Positions 1 to 8,567 of a stretch of DNA of 64,000 nt are shown one piece after another (positions within the stretch are counted from its first letter, which is position 1; every line of letters begins with the position of its first letter). This stretch comes from Rhodococcus rhodnii. GTDB taxonomy: Bacteria > Actinomycetota > Actinomycetes > Mycobacteriales > Pseudonocardiaceae. The notes beneath the pieces were generated by a model that worked only from the letters and a program-made list of their open reading frames with translations, was not told the origin of the DNA and ran no database searches. The stretch spans positions 124,001 through 188,000 of the forward strand of contig JOAA01000002.1 of NCBI GenBank assembly GCA_000720375.1, read 5' to 3'. Both the position numbers and the translations under genes were made by a program.

Positions 1-2
1 AC

Positions 3-1823
3 CTCGCGACGCACCGCGGTTACGACTCCGATCACCCGCGTGTGACCGGTGACGTCGGCATGGCCGGTGTCGCCATCGACTCGATCTACGACATGCGGCA
101 GCTGTTCGAGGGCATCCCGCTCGACCAGATGAGCGTGTCGATGACCATGAACGGCGCCGTGCTGCCGGTGCTGGCGCTTTATGTCGTCGCCGCGGAAGAA
201 CAAGGTGTGGCGCCGGAACAACTGGCGGGGACCATCCAGAACGACATCCTCAAGGAGTTCATGGTCCGCAACACCTACATCTACCCGCCCGCGAACTCGA
301 TGCGGATCATCTCCGACATCTTCGCGTACACCTCGCAGCACATGCCGAAGTACAACTCGATCTCGATCTCCGGCTACCACATGCAGGAAGCGGGCGCCAC
401 GGCCGACCTGGAGCTGGCGTACACGCTGGCCGACGGCGTCGAGTACATCCGGTCGGGACTGGCGGCCGGCCTGGACATCGACAAGTTCGCGCCGCGGCTG
501 TCGTTCTTCTGGGCGATCGGGATGAACTTCTTCATGGAGGTCGCCAAGCTGCGCGCGGCACGGCTGCTGTGGTCCAAACTGGTCGCCCAGTTCGAGCCGA
601 AGTCGCCGAAGTCGTTGTCGCTGCGGACACACAGCCAGACTTCCGGCTGGTCGCTGACCGCACAGGACGTCTACAACAACGTCGTCCGCACGTGCGTCGA
701 GGCGATGGCCGCGACCCAGGGGCACACGCAGTCCTTGCACACCAACGCTTTGGACGAGGCGCTCGCCCTGCCGACCGACTTCTCCGCCCGCATCGCCCGC
801 AATACCCAGCTTGTGCTGCAACAGGAATCCGGCACCACACGGGTGATCGACCCGTGGGGCGGCAGCGCGTTCGTCGAACGCCTGACCTACGAGCTGGCGC
901 GTAAGGCCTGGGGACACATCGCCGAGGTCGAAGCCGCGGGCGGGATGGCCAAGGCGATCGACGCGGGCATCCCGAAGCTGCGCATCGAGGAGGCCGCGGC
1001 CCGTACGCAGGCCCGTATCGACTCCGGCCGTCAGCCGGTGATCGGCGTGAACAAGTACCGGCTGGACACCGAAGAGCAGATCGACGTGCTCAAAGTGGAC
1101 AACGCCGGTGTGCGGGCGCAGCAGCTGGCCAAACTGGAGCGACTGCGCGCCGAACGTGACTCCGCCGCGGTCGAGGATGCCTTGCGGCGCTTGGAATCCG
1201 CGGCCGCGGGCGACGGGAACCTGCTGGAAGTCGCGATCGAGGCGGCCCGCGCGAAGGCGACGGTCGGCGAGATCTCCGGTGCGCTGGAGAAGGTCTGGGG
1301 CCGTCACTCCGGGCAGATCCGTACGATTTCCGGGGTCTACCGCGAGGAGGTCGGAACCGGAGTGTCGAATGTGGACTCCGCGCGCCAGATCGTTGACCAG
1401 TTCGCCGAGGCCGAAGGACGCAGGCCGCGCATCCTGGTCGCCAAGATGGGCCAGGACGGCCACGACCGCGGCCAGAAGGTGATCGCGACGGCCTTCGCCG
1501 ACCTCGGCTTCGACGTCGACGTGGGCCCGCTGTTCCAGACCCCGGCCGAGGTCGCCCGCCAGGCGATCGAGGCGGACGTGCACGTCGTCGGCGTGTCGTC
1601 GCTGGCCGCCGGGCACCTCACCCTGGTGCCCGCGCTGCGCAAGGAGCTGGCCGAACACGGCAGGCCGGACATCATGGTCGTGGTCGGCGGCGTGATCCCG
1701 CCGCAGGACTTCGACGCCTTGTACGAGGCGGGCGCCGCGGCGATCTTCCCGCCGGGGACCGTGATCGCGGACGCCGTTGTCGATCTGCTCGGCAAGCTGC
1801 GGGTACAACTCGGGCATGACTGA
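3..1823 (+). CDS. mutB: Methylmalonyl-CoA mutase large (catalytic) subunit, 5' end missing
   Basis: The adenosylcobalamin enzyme interconverts (R)-methylmalonyl-CoA and succinyl-CoA in propionyl-CoA metabolism. The reading frame is already open at base 3, so the start lies outside the window; about 606 residues are visible of the roughly 720-750 usual for this subunit. The catalytic barrel fills the first two thirds. The C-terminal B12-binding domain is complete and shows the DGHDRG segment, whose His is the lower cobalt ligand, followed by the GVSSL and VVGGVIPP turns typical of the fold. The stop overlaps the start of meaB by 8 bp, so the two are translationally coupled. The identification is firm; only the N-terminus is unseen. 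Confidence 0.96.
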   Translation, partial: LATHRGYDSDHPRVTGDVGMAGVAIDSIYDMRQLFEGIPLDQMSVSMTMNGAVLPVLALYVVAAEEQGVAPEQLAGTIQNDILKEFMVRNTYIYPPANSMRIISDIFAYTSQHMPKYNSISISGYHMQEAGATADLELAYTLADGVEYIRSGLAAGLDIDKFAPRLSFFWAIGMNFFMEVAKLRAARLLWSKLVAQFEPKSPKSLSLRTHSQTSGWSLTAQDVYNNVVRTCVEAMAATQGHTQSLHTNALDEALALPTDFSARIARNTQLVLQQESGTTRVIDPWGGSAFVERLTYELARKAWGHIAEVEAAGGMAKAIDAGIPKLRIEEAAARTQARIDSGRQPVIGVNKYRLDTEEQIDVLKVDNAGVRAQQLAKLERLRAERDSAAVEDALRRLESAAAGDGNLLEVAIEAARAKATVGEISGALEKVWGRHSGQIRTISGVYREEVGTGVSNVDSARQIVDQFAEAEGRRPRILVAKMGQDGHDRGQKVIATAFADLGFDVDVGPLFQTPAEVARQAIEADVHVVGVSSLAAGHLTLVPALRKELAEHGRPDIMVVVGGVIPPQDFDALYEAGAAAIFPPGTVIADAVVDLLGKLRVQLGHD

Positions 1824-2784
1824 CTTCGTCCGCGGGGTGCTGGCGGGCGAGCGGGCCGTCCTGTCCAGGGCGATCACGCTCGTCGAGTCCACACGTGCCG
1901 ACCACCGGCAGCAGGCCCAGGAAATGCTGGTCGAGTTGTTGCCGCACGCGGGCGGCGCGCACCGGGTCGGCATCACCGGCGTGCCCGGAGTCGGCAAGTC
2001 GACATTCATCGACATGCTCGGCACCCGGTTGACCGAGGCAGGGCATCGTGTCGCGGTGCTGGCGGTCGACCCGTCGTCCAGCCGGACCGGCGGCAGCATC
2101 CTCGGTGACAAGACACGGATGGCCCGGCTCGCGGTCGACCCGAACGCGTTCATCCGGCCGTCGCCGACGTCCGGCACGCTCGGCGGCGTCGCGCGGGCAA
2201 CCCGCGAGACGATCGTGCTGATGGAGGCGGCGGGCTACGACATCGTGCTCGTCGAGACCGTCGGCGTCGGGCAGTCCGAGATCACCGTGGCCGGCATGGT
2301 CGACTGCTTCCTGTTCCTGACCTTGGCCAGGACCGGCGATCAGCTGCAGGGCATCAAGAAGGGCGTGCTGGAGCTCGCCGACATCGTCGCGGTCAACAAG
2401 GCCGACGGCGAGCACGAGAAGGAAGCGCGCCGAGCGGCTCGTGAACTCTCCGGCGCCATGCGGCTGTTGCGCAGCGGCGACGAACTGTGGACGCCACCGG
2501 TGCTGACCTGCAGCGGCCTGACCGGTGCTGGGCTCGACGAGCTGTGGGACGAGGTCAACCGGCACCACCAGACCCTGGACGAGGCCGGTGAACTGGCCGC
2601 CAAACGCCGTCAGCAGCAGGTCGACTGGACCTGGGCGATGGTCCGCGACACGCTGATGACCCGATTGCGTGACCACGCCGAAGTCCGCTCGATCGCCCCT
2701 GAGCTGGAACGGGACGTCCGCGACGGGCGGCTGACCCCGACGCTGGCCGCAGAGCGGATCCTCAAAGCGTTCGGCGTGCGATAA
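1816..2784 (+). CDS. meaB: MeaB/ArgK-type GTPase, methylmalonyl-CoA mutase chaperone
   Basis: MeaB is a G3E-family GTPase that guards cobalamin loading and protects methylmalonyl-CoA mutase from inactivation. The protein (322 aa) has a P-loop GVPGVGKST near residue 56, a switch region with [10 protein letters not shown], and the NKAD guanine-specificity motif; all are intact and the length is normal. I chose the ATG at 1816 ([16 protein letters not shown]) rather than an alternative start at 1777, because 1777 lies deep inside the mutase and the family starts at this point. The ATG overlaps the mutase stop by 8 bp, the standard mutAB-meaB arrangement. Confidence 0.95.
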   Translation: MTDFVRGVLAGERAVLSRAITLVESTRADHRQQAQEMLVELLPHAGGAHRVGITGVPGVGKSTFIDMLGTRLTEAGHRVAVLAVDPSSSRTGGSILGDKTRMARLAVDPNAFIRPSPTSGTLGGVARATRETIVLMEAAGYDIVLVETVGVGQSEITVAGMVDCFLFLTLARTGDQLQGIKKGVLELADIVAVNKADGEHEKEARRAARELSGAMRLLRSGDELWTPPVLTCSGLTGAGLDELWDEVNRHHQTLDEAGELAAKRRQQQVDWTWAMVRDTLMTRLRDHAEVRSIAPELERDVRDGRLTPTLAAERILKAFGVR

Positions 2785-2793
2785 CCTCGAAAC

Positions 2794-3063
2794 ATGATGC
2801 GAGCTGTGGTCGCTTGTGTGCTCGTTGTGCTGTTTTCCCTGCCCGTAGGGGTAGCAGCGGCTGCACCCACGCAACTCGCTCCGTATGCCCAGCAGACCGC
2901 TACCGCGCCGCCTGGGCCGGCCATCGCTCCGCAGCCGACCGCCGAAGAGGCGGCCAGCTCACGGCAGCGACTGGTGATCGGCATCGTCGCCGTTGTGCTG
3001 CTCGGCATCGTGATCGTCGGCCACCGCGCCAGGCGCAAGCGGGCCAAGAAGAAGGCCGGATGA
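2794..3063 (+). CDS. Small secreted or membrane protein with C-terminal anchor
   Basis: This 89-residue protein begins 10 bp after meaB. It has an N-terminal hydrophobic signal segment (about residues 3-22, ending in an AxA-like VAAAAP), a Gln/Pro/Ala-rich middle, one transmembrane helix (about 60-77) and a very basic tail (RARRKRAKKK). That layout predicts a short extracellular stretch held by one helix with the basic end in the cytoplasm. I do not recognise a family. There is no LPxTG-like motif before the helix, so it is probably not a sortase substrate. It may simply ride on the mutase-meaB transcript. Confidence 0.7.
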   Translation: MMRAVVACVLVVLFSLPVGVAAAAPTQLAPYAQQTATAPPGPAIAPQPTAEEAASSRQRLVIGIVAVVLLGIVIVGHRARRKRAKKKAG

Positions 3064-3294
3064 TCGCCGATTCGTTTGGACTGAACCCCGTCAACCGTTT
3101 GGCGCAGCGGTGCTACCGGCGACCGGTTTGATCATCTGGTTCCCCACTCGCGCTTGAGCGCGATGGTGCAGGATGGTGGCGAGTGACACTTATGTTGCGC
3201 CGACCGTGCACGATGTTCACTCAAGAACCTGAAGCTCGACCCCGGTACCGCTGGTTCATTGACTTGTTCCGTGGTGCTGCCGCGGAGGTGCGGC

Positions 3295-4560
3295 ATGACT
3301 GTTCTGGACTCGCACGCCCAGGAGGGCGATCCTGACGTGCTACTGACCGACTCCGGCGTCAGTATGCCCACTGTGGAGGACATCGGTGCCGGTCGCGGGC
3401 CGTCCTGGTTGGACGGTTGGCTGGCAGGCAGCATCGGCGACATCGTCGCCTGGTACCGCCACATCCACGCGCACCCGGAGTTGTCCAGGCAGGAGTTCCA
3501 GACCACACAACTGCTCGCCACGATGCTGGCGTCGGCGGGACTGCAGCCGATCATCGGTCCAACTGGAACGGGATTGATCTGCGACGTCGGCACCGGTGAC
3601 CGGTGTGTCGCGCTGCGCGCCGACATCGACGCTTTGCCGCTGCAGGAGGCAACTGGACTGCCGTTCGCGTCCAGGGTGGACGGCGTAGCGCATTCGTGTG
3701 GACACGATGCGCACACGACCGTTCTGCTGGCGGCGGGTCTCGCGCTGGCGTCCGCGCCCGAGTTGCCCGGCCGCGTCCGGCTGATCTTCCAGCCCGCCGA
3801 GGAGGTCATGCCCGGCGGCGCGCTCGACATGATCGAAGCGGGCGCGTTGAAGGGCGTCGAGCGGATCTTCGGGCTGCACTGCGACCCGCGTGTCGAGGTC
3901 GGCCGGGTAGGTACCCGAGTCGGTGCGATCACCTCCGCGACTGACCTGCTCGAGCTGCGCCTGACTTCGCCGGGCGGCCACACTTCCCGTCCCCACCTGA
4001 CCGCCGACCTGGTGCACGCGCTGGGCACGGTCATCACTGGCCTGCCCGCGCTGCTGTCCCGGCGTGTCGACCCGCGCTCCGGCACCGTCCTCGTCTGGGG
4101 CGCGGTGCACGCTGGTGAAGCGCCCAACGCCGTGCCTGAGGAAGGCGTGCTGCGCGGCACCTTGCGGACCGGCGACCACGAGGTCTGGGAGGACCTGGAG
4201 CCGCTGGTCGCGGGGCTCGTGCAGTCGCTGGTGACGCCGCTGGGCGTCGGTTACGAGCTGCACCACCGCCGTGGCGTGCCGCCGGTCGTCAACGACAGCG
4301 AAAGCACGGCCATCCTGCGCGCGGGCATCGAGTCTGCCCTCGGCGGCGACGCGCTCGCGGGCACCAAGCAGTCGTCCGGCGGCGAGGACTTCGGCTGGTA
4401 CCTGGAGCACGTGCCAGGCTCCTTCGCCCGCCTCGGAGTGTGGCCTGGGGATGGAGTGATGAGAGACCTCCACCAACCGACATTCCAGCTGGATGAGAGG
4501 GCCTTGCTGACCGGAGTCCGAGTGATGGTGCACACGGCCTTGACGGCGCTCGCGGCCTAG
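3295..4560 (+). CDS. M20 family metallo-amidohydrolase
   Basis: This is a 421-aa zinc-type amidohydrolase of the hippurate hydrolase / N-acyl-amino-acid amidohydrolase group (M20D), which cleaves N-acylated amino acids or related amides. Visible motifs are the metal-binding HSCGHDAHT, the catalytic-glutamate segment FQPAEEVMPGG, the FGLHCDP region, a lid/dimerisation domain in the middle, and the final metal-ligand segment SGGEDFGWY. The start at 3295 is preceded by GGAGG at 3284-3288 with good spacing; the upstream TTG at 3259 lacks one. The true substrate cannot be read from sequence. The gene stands alone, downstream of a 231-bp gap. Confidence 0.88.
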   Translation: MTVLDSHAQEGDPDVLLTDSGVSMPTVEDIGAGRGPSWLDGWLAGSIGDIVAWYRHIHAHPELSRQEFQTTQLLATMLASAGLQPIIGPTGTGLICDVGTGDRCVALRADIDALPLQEATGLPFASRVDGVAHSCGHDAHTTVLLAAGLALASAPELPGRVRLIFQPAEEVMPGGALDMIEAGALKGVERIFGLHCDPRVEVGRVGTRVGAITSATDLLELRLTSPGGHTSRPHLTADLVHALGTVITGLPALLSRRVDPRSGTVLVWGAVHAGEAPNAVPEEGVLRGTLRTGDHEVWEDLEPLVAGLVQSLVTPLGVGYELHHRRGVPPVVNDSESTAILRAGIESALGGDALAGTKQSSGGEDFGWYLEHVPGSFARLGVWPGDGVMRDLHQPTFQLDERALLTGVRVMVHTALTALAA

Positions 4561-4622
4561 TTATCCACAGGCGGATTTCGTCGCCCTAGCGAATCGGTCA
4601 TGCCTCCCGCGAAAGTGGAAGC

Positions 4623-5063
4623 ATGACCGATTTGCTCATCAGGGCCACAGCAGCCCTGAACAACGCCGGACCTGACGCAGTCCTCACCCATCACACCGCC
4701 CTGGCTCTCTACGGCTGCCAGGCGGCCGATCAACACGTCGTGCACGTCCTCGTCCCAGACCGACGCCGAGTCCGATCCCGACCCGGAGTCGACGTACACC
4801 ACGGCACGTTCGCCAAAGGCGACGTCGAGAACCTCTACGGACTTCGGGTTCTCGCGCTGGACCACGCCCTCGCCCAAGTGTTGTGCCGAGAGACGTCCGC
4901 AGTCGCGCTGGCATGCTTCGACCAAGCCATCGAGAGATACCCGCCAGACCACCGCGGACTCTTCGCCGAACGCGTCGGCAGATGCATCCGGGCCCGCCCC
5001 GACACCCGAGGCCAGCGAAAGGCCCTGTCGCTGCTCAGATCGTGCTACCGCCTCGCCGGCTAG
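4623..5063 (+). CDS. Truncated DUF559 / AbiEi-antitoxin-type protein (N-terminal part only)
   Basis: The 146-residue product resembles the N-terminal half of a widespread actinobacterial family annotated as type IV toxin-antitoxin AbiEi-domain or DUF559 proteins: AVLTHHTALALYGCQ, then VVHVLVP, then LRVLALDHALAQVLC. In those proteins a Vsr-like nuclease domain (DUF559) with an acidic VEYDG motif follows. Here the frame ends just after the RGQRKALSLL segment, so the nuclease-like half is missing. It may be a degraded remnant or a stand-alone N-domain. The stop codon overlaps that of the convergent neighbour within CTAG at 5060-5063. Family recognition is from memory of the conserved pattern. 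Confidence 0.65.
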   Translation: MTDLLIRATAALNNAGPDAVLTHHTALALYGCQAADQHVVHVLVPDRRRVRSRPGVDVHHGTFAKGDVENLYGLRVLALDHALAQVLCRETSAVALACFDQAIERYPPDHRGLFAERVGRCIRARPDTRGQRKALSLLRSCYRLAG

Positions 5064-5509
5064 GGGCCGATTCCTTGGCAGGGCCTGATGCGCAGGTCGG
5101 CCACGTAGTCAGCGGGTGCGCCGGCGGCTTCGGCCGCGTCGGCGACGACCCCCAGGTATCTCGCGGAAGGGAGACCGCCCTCGTAGGCGTCCAGAACGTA
5201 CAGCCAGGCGACGACCGAGCCTTCCAACGTCTGCACCCGCAGCCGGATCTTCTTGTACAGGCCCAGCGCGCCTTCCCAGCGGTCCAGCCGGGATTCGTCG
5301 CGGGGACTGACGTCGTAGAGCACGGCGAACACCTGTGACTCGGGGTCCTCGACGATGGTGGCTAGTGCGCCCTCCCAGCCGAGGTCCTCGCCTCCGAAGG
5401 TCAGGCGCCAGCCGACGAGCCACCCGGTACCCGCCATCGGCGAGTAGGGCGCTCGCTCGAGCATCTGGCTGGGATCCATGTTGGACCCGTACGCGGCATA
5501 GAGCGGCAC
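5060..5509 (-). CDS. Gamma-glutamylcyclotransferase-like protein
   Basis: The 149-aa protein has the gamma-glutamylcyclotransferase (GGCT/AIG2-like) fold signature: the N-terminal substrate loop YAAYGSNM, the ED..WEGALATI region, and the YVLDAYEGGLPSARYL segment typical of the actinobacterial members. The family releases 5-oxoproline from gamma-glutamyl peptides, but the substrate of this branch is not established. I chose the GTG at 5509 because homologues start directly with PLYAAYGSN; an ATG at 5536 would add nine residues. It converges on the DUF559-type gene and the two share the CTAG tetranucleotide at their stops. Confidence 0.82.
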   Translation of the reverse strand: MPLYAAYGSNMDPSQMLERAPYSPMAGTGWLVGWRLTFGGEDLGWEGALATIVEDPESQVFAVLYDVSPRDESRLDRWEGALGLYKKIRLRVQTLEGSVVAWLYVLDAYEGGLPSARYLGVVADAAEAAGAPADYVADLRIRPCQGIGP

Positions 5510-6254
5510 GACGGACAGCGTAGCGACCCGACACATCCCCCGACGGGATGCGCCTCGGGGAGTCGCCTGATCAAGGTGGCCCGCATGCCCAGCACCGCAG
5601 TGAAAGGAGGACACCACAAGCCCACCCACGCAGACACGGCCCCCAATCCAAGGCGGAGTACGCCCTGGTTTCCAGGTCCAATGATCCTGGCGCCTGACAG
5701 ATCGCGCATCCCAAGGCTTACGGATCATCCGATCAGCGACGGGATCGACTTGTCCGGGGCTATGCACGCAGCGGCGGGACAGTGCCACAGCGACAAGACT
5801 TGTCCAGGCTGGTGCCGGGTGTCGGCACGCAGGGCGAACCTCGTTGTCCGTCGGGACCGGACGGTGTCGCGGCTGTTGACCTGCAGGTGGCGCCACGGTG
5901 ACCGGAAGCGAAGGGTGCTGGGAGCCGTCAGCTGGCGACCTGGCGTCTGAACACGCCTGCCTGCACAGGTTCGTTCGCCACAGCCACCAGGTCGGTCGCG
6001 CACGCTGCGGACTCGCGACGAGCAGGTGCGGGCTCCGGTCTTCGGCAACACAAGTCAGCTCGCGCGCCATGGCTCGTACCCGCATCCGGGCCTCTACTCG
6101 GTCGACCGCCCGGATGACCTTGTCCTGTCGGGAGTCCTTGCTGGACTGCTGCCCCGGCTGGCCATGATCGTTGGGTATGAACCGAGCGGGTCGGCTTTCG
6201 TTGGTGTGGTCGCCAATGCTGTGACCGGAATCGCTGTTCGGTCACGCGTCAAGC
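5510..6254. other. Gene-poor stretch, no supportable gene
   Basis: About 745 bp between the cyclotransferase and the TetR gene. Several frames are open on both strands but none has a recognisable protein pattern, a convincing ribosome binding site or the codon bias of the neighbours. An AAAGGAGGA Shine-Dalgarno-like string at about 5602 is not followed by a plausible reading frame. This could be degraded coding sequence, but I cannot name it. Confidence 0.5.
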
Positions 6255-6854
6255 TCAGGTGCTCGGCGGAGACATGGGCACGCCGCGAGTGTGCAGCAAA
6301 CCCTCGACTCCTTGGAGGAACGTTTCGCAGATCGGCTCGGGATCGGACAGGCAGCCGGCAGCCATCGCTCCGTCCCGCAACATGACGAAGTGCCGGCCGG
6401 CGGGGCCAGCCGGTGCGTCCCCGATACGCGCCAGCACCTCGGTGACCGTCTGCTGGAACCAATGGCGATGGGCGAGGACCGCCTTGTGCACGGGGTGGTC
6501 CGGGTTGGGGTACTCCGCCGCGGCGTTGAGGAACGCGCATCCGCGGAACCCGGCAGACCGGATTCCGTCGGCGATGGACCTGGCGATGGCCCGGAGGGTG
6601 TCGGGCGCCGGCAACCCCTCGGCGACGATGGCGTCGATCTGGCCTCGGATGGCCTTGTCGGCCTCCTGCAGGTAGCTGACGATCAGGTCGTCCTTGCCGG
6701 GAAAGTGCCGGTACAGCGTGGCCCTGGTCACCTTTGCCTCGGCGACGATCCGGTCGATGCCGACCGAGTGGATCCCCTCGGCATAGAAGATCCGGGTCGC
6801 CGTTGCGAGTAGCCGCGATCGCGCTTCGGATACCACGTTCGTCACCGTAGACAT
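6255..6854 (-). CDS. TetR/AcrR family transcriptional repressor
   Basis: A 199-aa one-component regulator. The N-terminal helix-turn-helix is clear: ATRIFYAEGIHSVGIDRIV then EAKVTRATLYRHFPGKDDLI. The C-terminal ligand-binding domain carries RGCAFLNAAAEYP, a pattern found in the TetR_C_11-like group. The ATG at 6854 is preferred over the upstream start at 6896, which would run into the operator. The gene is divergent from the membrane protein at 7008, and the space between them holds a perfect 14-bp inverted repeat, so autoregulation and control of that neighbour are likely. The ligand is unknown. Confidence 0.92.
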   Translation of the reverse strand: MSTVTNVVSEARSRLLATATRIFYAEGIHSVGIDRIVAEAKVTRATLYRHFPGKDDLIVSYLQEADKAIRGQIDAIVAEGLPAPDTLRAIARSIADGIRSAGFRGCAFLNAAAEYPNPDHPVHKAVLAHRHWFQQTVTEVLARIGDAPAGPAGRHFVMLRDGAMAAGCLSDPEPICETFLQGVEGLLHTRGVPMSPPST

Positions 6855-6864
6855 CTTAGCGGGT

Positions 6865-6925
6865 AGAACGTTCGGTCTTGACCTGAGCTCGATCACCTGT
6901 CAAGCTCGACGAGACCGAACGTTCT
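6865..6925. promoter_or_regulatory. Paired TetR-type operator in divergent promoter
   Basis: AGAACGTTCGGTCT at 6865-6878 is repeated as its exact reverse complement AGACCGAACGTTCT at 6912-6925. Each arm contains the 8-bp palindrome GAACGTTC (6866-6873 and 6917-6924), and these lie 51 bp apart, close to five helical turns. The first arm starts 11 bp upstream of the TetR ATG and the second lies about 80 bp upstream of the GTG of the membrane protein, so both promoters could be covered. Binding is inferred, not shown. Confidence 0.72.
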
Positions 6926-7007
6926 CCTCACTCGACAGGGCCTGGGCGGACCTCGCGTCGATCAAGCGGCGCGGTCAGCCGAGCTGACCAACATCAAAGG
7001 AGTTCTC

Positions 7008-7553
7008 GTGAATACCAGTGCCGTCGCCGCTTCCACCGCCGGCGTCGCGCCGGCCCTACGGCGCTTGTACTTCGCCCGTTTCGGATTCGCCCTGGTCTGG
7101 GCCGGTCTGTTGTTCGCGACCGCGTCGAAGCTCGGGCCGGTCAGCATCACGCTGCTCGTCTTGTACCCGCTGTTCGACGTCGCCGCCGCGCTCGTCGACA
7201 TTCGTTCATCACGAGCCGCCAAGCCAAGTCCGGGCTTGTACGTCAACATCGCGATCAGCGGGCTCGCCGGCATCGGACTCGCCGTCGCTGCCACGTCCGG
7301 TATCCCGGCGGTGCTGCGCGTGTGGGGAATCTGGGCAGTCGTGTCGGGCCTGACCCAGCTCGTCGTGGGCATCAGCCGCCGCGAACTGGGCGGTCAATGG
7401 GCGATGATCATCAGCGGGGCCATCTCCACCATCGCTGGCACGTCCTTCGTCCTGCAAGCCGCGCAGCCCAACCCATCGCTGATCAGCCTGGCCGGTTACG
7501 CCGTGCTCGGCGGTGTCTTCTTCCTCGTCTCGGCAGTGCGTCTCCGCCGATGA
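7008..7553 (+). CDS. Polytopic membrane protein, DUF308/HdeD-like
   Basis: A 181-residue integral membrane protein with about six hydrophobic helices and short loops; the last helix is followed by VRLRR. The pattern of regularly spaced helices with small residues resembles the DUF308 (HdeD-like) family, whose biochemical role is not established in actinobacteria. The GTG start at 7008 has a strong AAAGGAG at 6996-7002. It is divergent from the TetR gene with the paired operator between, so it is the probable target of that regulator. It ends 11 bp before the convergent methyltransferase. Confidence 0.78.
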   Translation: MNTSAVAASTAGVAPALRRLYFARFGFALVWAGLLFATASKLGPVSITLLVLYPLFDVAAALVDIRSSRAAKPSPGLYVNIAISGLAGIGLAVAATSGIPAVLRVWGIWAVVSGLTQLVVGISRRELGGQWAMIISGAISTIAGTSFVLQAAQPNPSLISLAGYAVLGGVFFLVSAVRLRR

Positions 7554-7564
7554 AGCCCGGTCAC

Positions 7565-8335
7565 CTAGCGGCGGGCAGTGATAAGCCAGGCGCGTGAGTC
7601 GAACCACACGCCATCAGTGGAGGTGTGCTTGACCATGGTGGAACGCAGCCGGGCGACGGCTTGCTCGGTCTCTTCGGCGTCCAGTCGCGTGAGCAGATCG
7701 CTCGTCATCATCAGCGCGAGCACTCCGTTCACGGCAGCGTCGGCGTCCACGCCGTAGAAGACCGGCTCCCGCACCTCGGTCACGCTCACCTCTACAAACC
7801 CCGCTGATGTCAGAAGGCCGTCCACACTCGCTGGGTCAGCGAGCGAGAACGCGCCGGTCGTCGCTGGTTCCGGGATCTCGCCCGCGAGCGCCAGGTTTAT
7901 CTCCGCCACCCACTCCTGCTGGTCACTGCCCTGCCAGACCAGCTGGACGAGCCGCGCTCCGGGCGCCAACGCCCGCCGGATATTGGTGAACGCCTTGACC
8001 GGATCGGCGAAGAACATCGTGCCGAACCGGCTGACGCCGAGCGTGAAGTGCTCCGGCTCGAACGGATGGACCTGGGCATCCGCCTCTGCGAAGCGGACAT
8101 TGTGGAGGCCTTCGGCGAGTTGACGTGCACGCGTCACCATCGCCGGGGAGACGTCAACACCGAGCGCGCTGCCTTGGGTTGCGAGCTTGGCGGCCTCCCG
8201 GGTGGTCTGGCCTGTACCGCAACCGATGTCGAGGACGGTGTCGTCGGGTTGGACGTCCATGGCTGCGCGCAGATGTTGGTAATAGCGACTCAGCTCGGCG
8301 TCGTAGTCGAACGTGCTGTTCGAGGCCGCTCCCAT
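7565..8335 (-). CDS. Class I SAM-dependent methyltransferase
   Basis: The 256-aa protein has the SAM-binding glycine motif VLDIGCGTGQTT (about residues 34-45), the acidic ALGVDVSP at the end of the second strand, the DAQVHPF adenine-contact region, and the FGTMFFADP post-motif. It matches small-molecule methyltransferases of the UbiE/COQ5-like type. The C-terminal half is a substrate cap that gives no clear hint of substrate. The gene lies alone between two convergent/divergent neighbours, so context does not help. Confidence 0.88.
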   Translation of the reverse strand: MGAASNSTFDYDAELSRYYQHLRAAMDVQPDDTVLDIGCGTGQTTREAAKLATQGSALGVDVSPAMVTRARQLAEGLHNVRFAEADAQVHPFEPEHFTLGVSRFGTMFFADPVKAFTNIRRALAPGARLVQLVWQGSDQQEWVAEINLALAGEIPEPATTGAFSLADPASVDGLLTSAGFVEVSVTEVREPVFYGVDADAAVNGVLALMMTSDLLTRLDAEETEQAVARLRSTMVKHTSTDGVWFDSRAWLITARR

Positions 8336-8567
8336 GGAGCCATCATGGCAACAGCGGGCGCACTGTGGGCAAGCAATCTCCCGGCGCGAGGTGCTGGAGA
8401 GATCAAGCGTACGGTTTAGGCTGCCGGCGGACAGCGGCTCCGGGACACCGTGGTTCCACGTCGCGGCTGGTGACGCACGCGATCAGCGAGTCCACCGGCG
8501 ATCGGCTTTACTGCCGGTGGGTGGCTCAGCCAGACCATCGATCAAGCAACAGGGAGCAGGAAGTCCG

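Noticed and set aside
1672..2874. 400-codon minus-strand frame opposite meaB
   Set aside because: MeaB is unambiguous on the plus strand; the antisense product is rich in Arg/His/Gln without a pattern.
3132..4533. Minus-strand frames opposite the M20 amidohydrolase
   Set aside because: The amidohydrolase has its metal-binding and catalytic motifs on the plus strand; the others are shadows.
5576..6385. Several 60-150-codon frames between the cyclotransferase and TetR genes
   Set aside because: They overlap one another on both strands, lack ribosome binding sites at the right distance, and show no family pattern.
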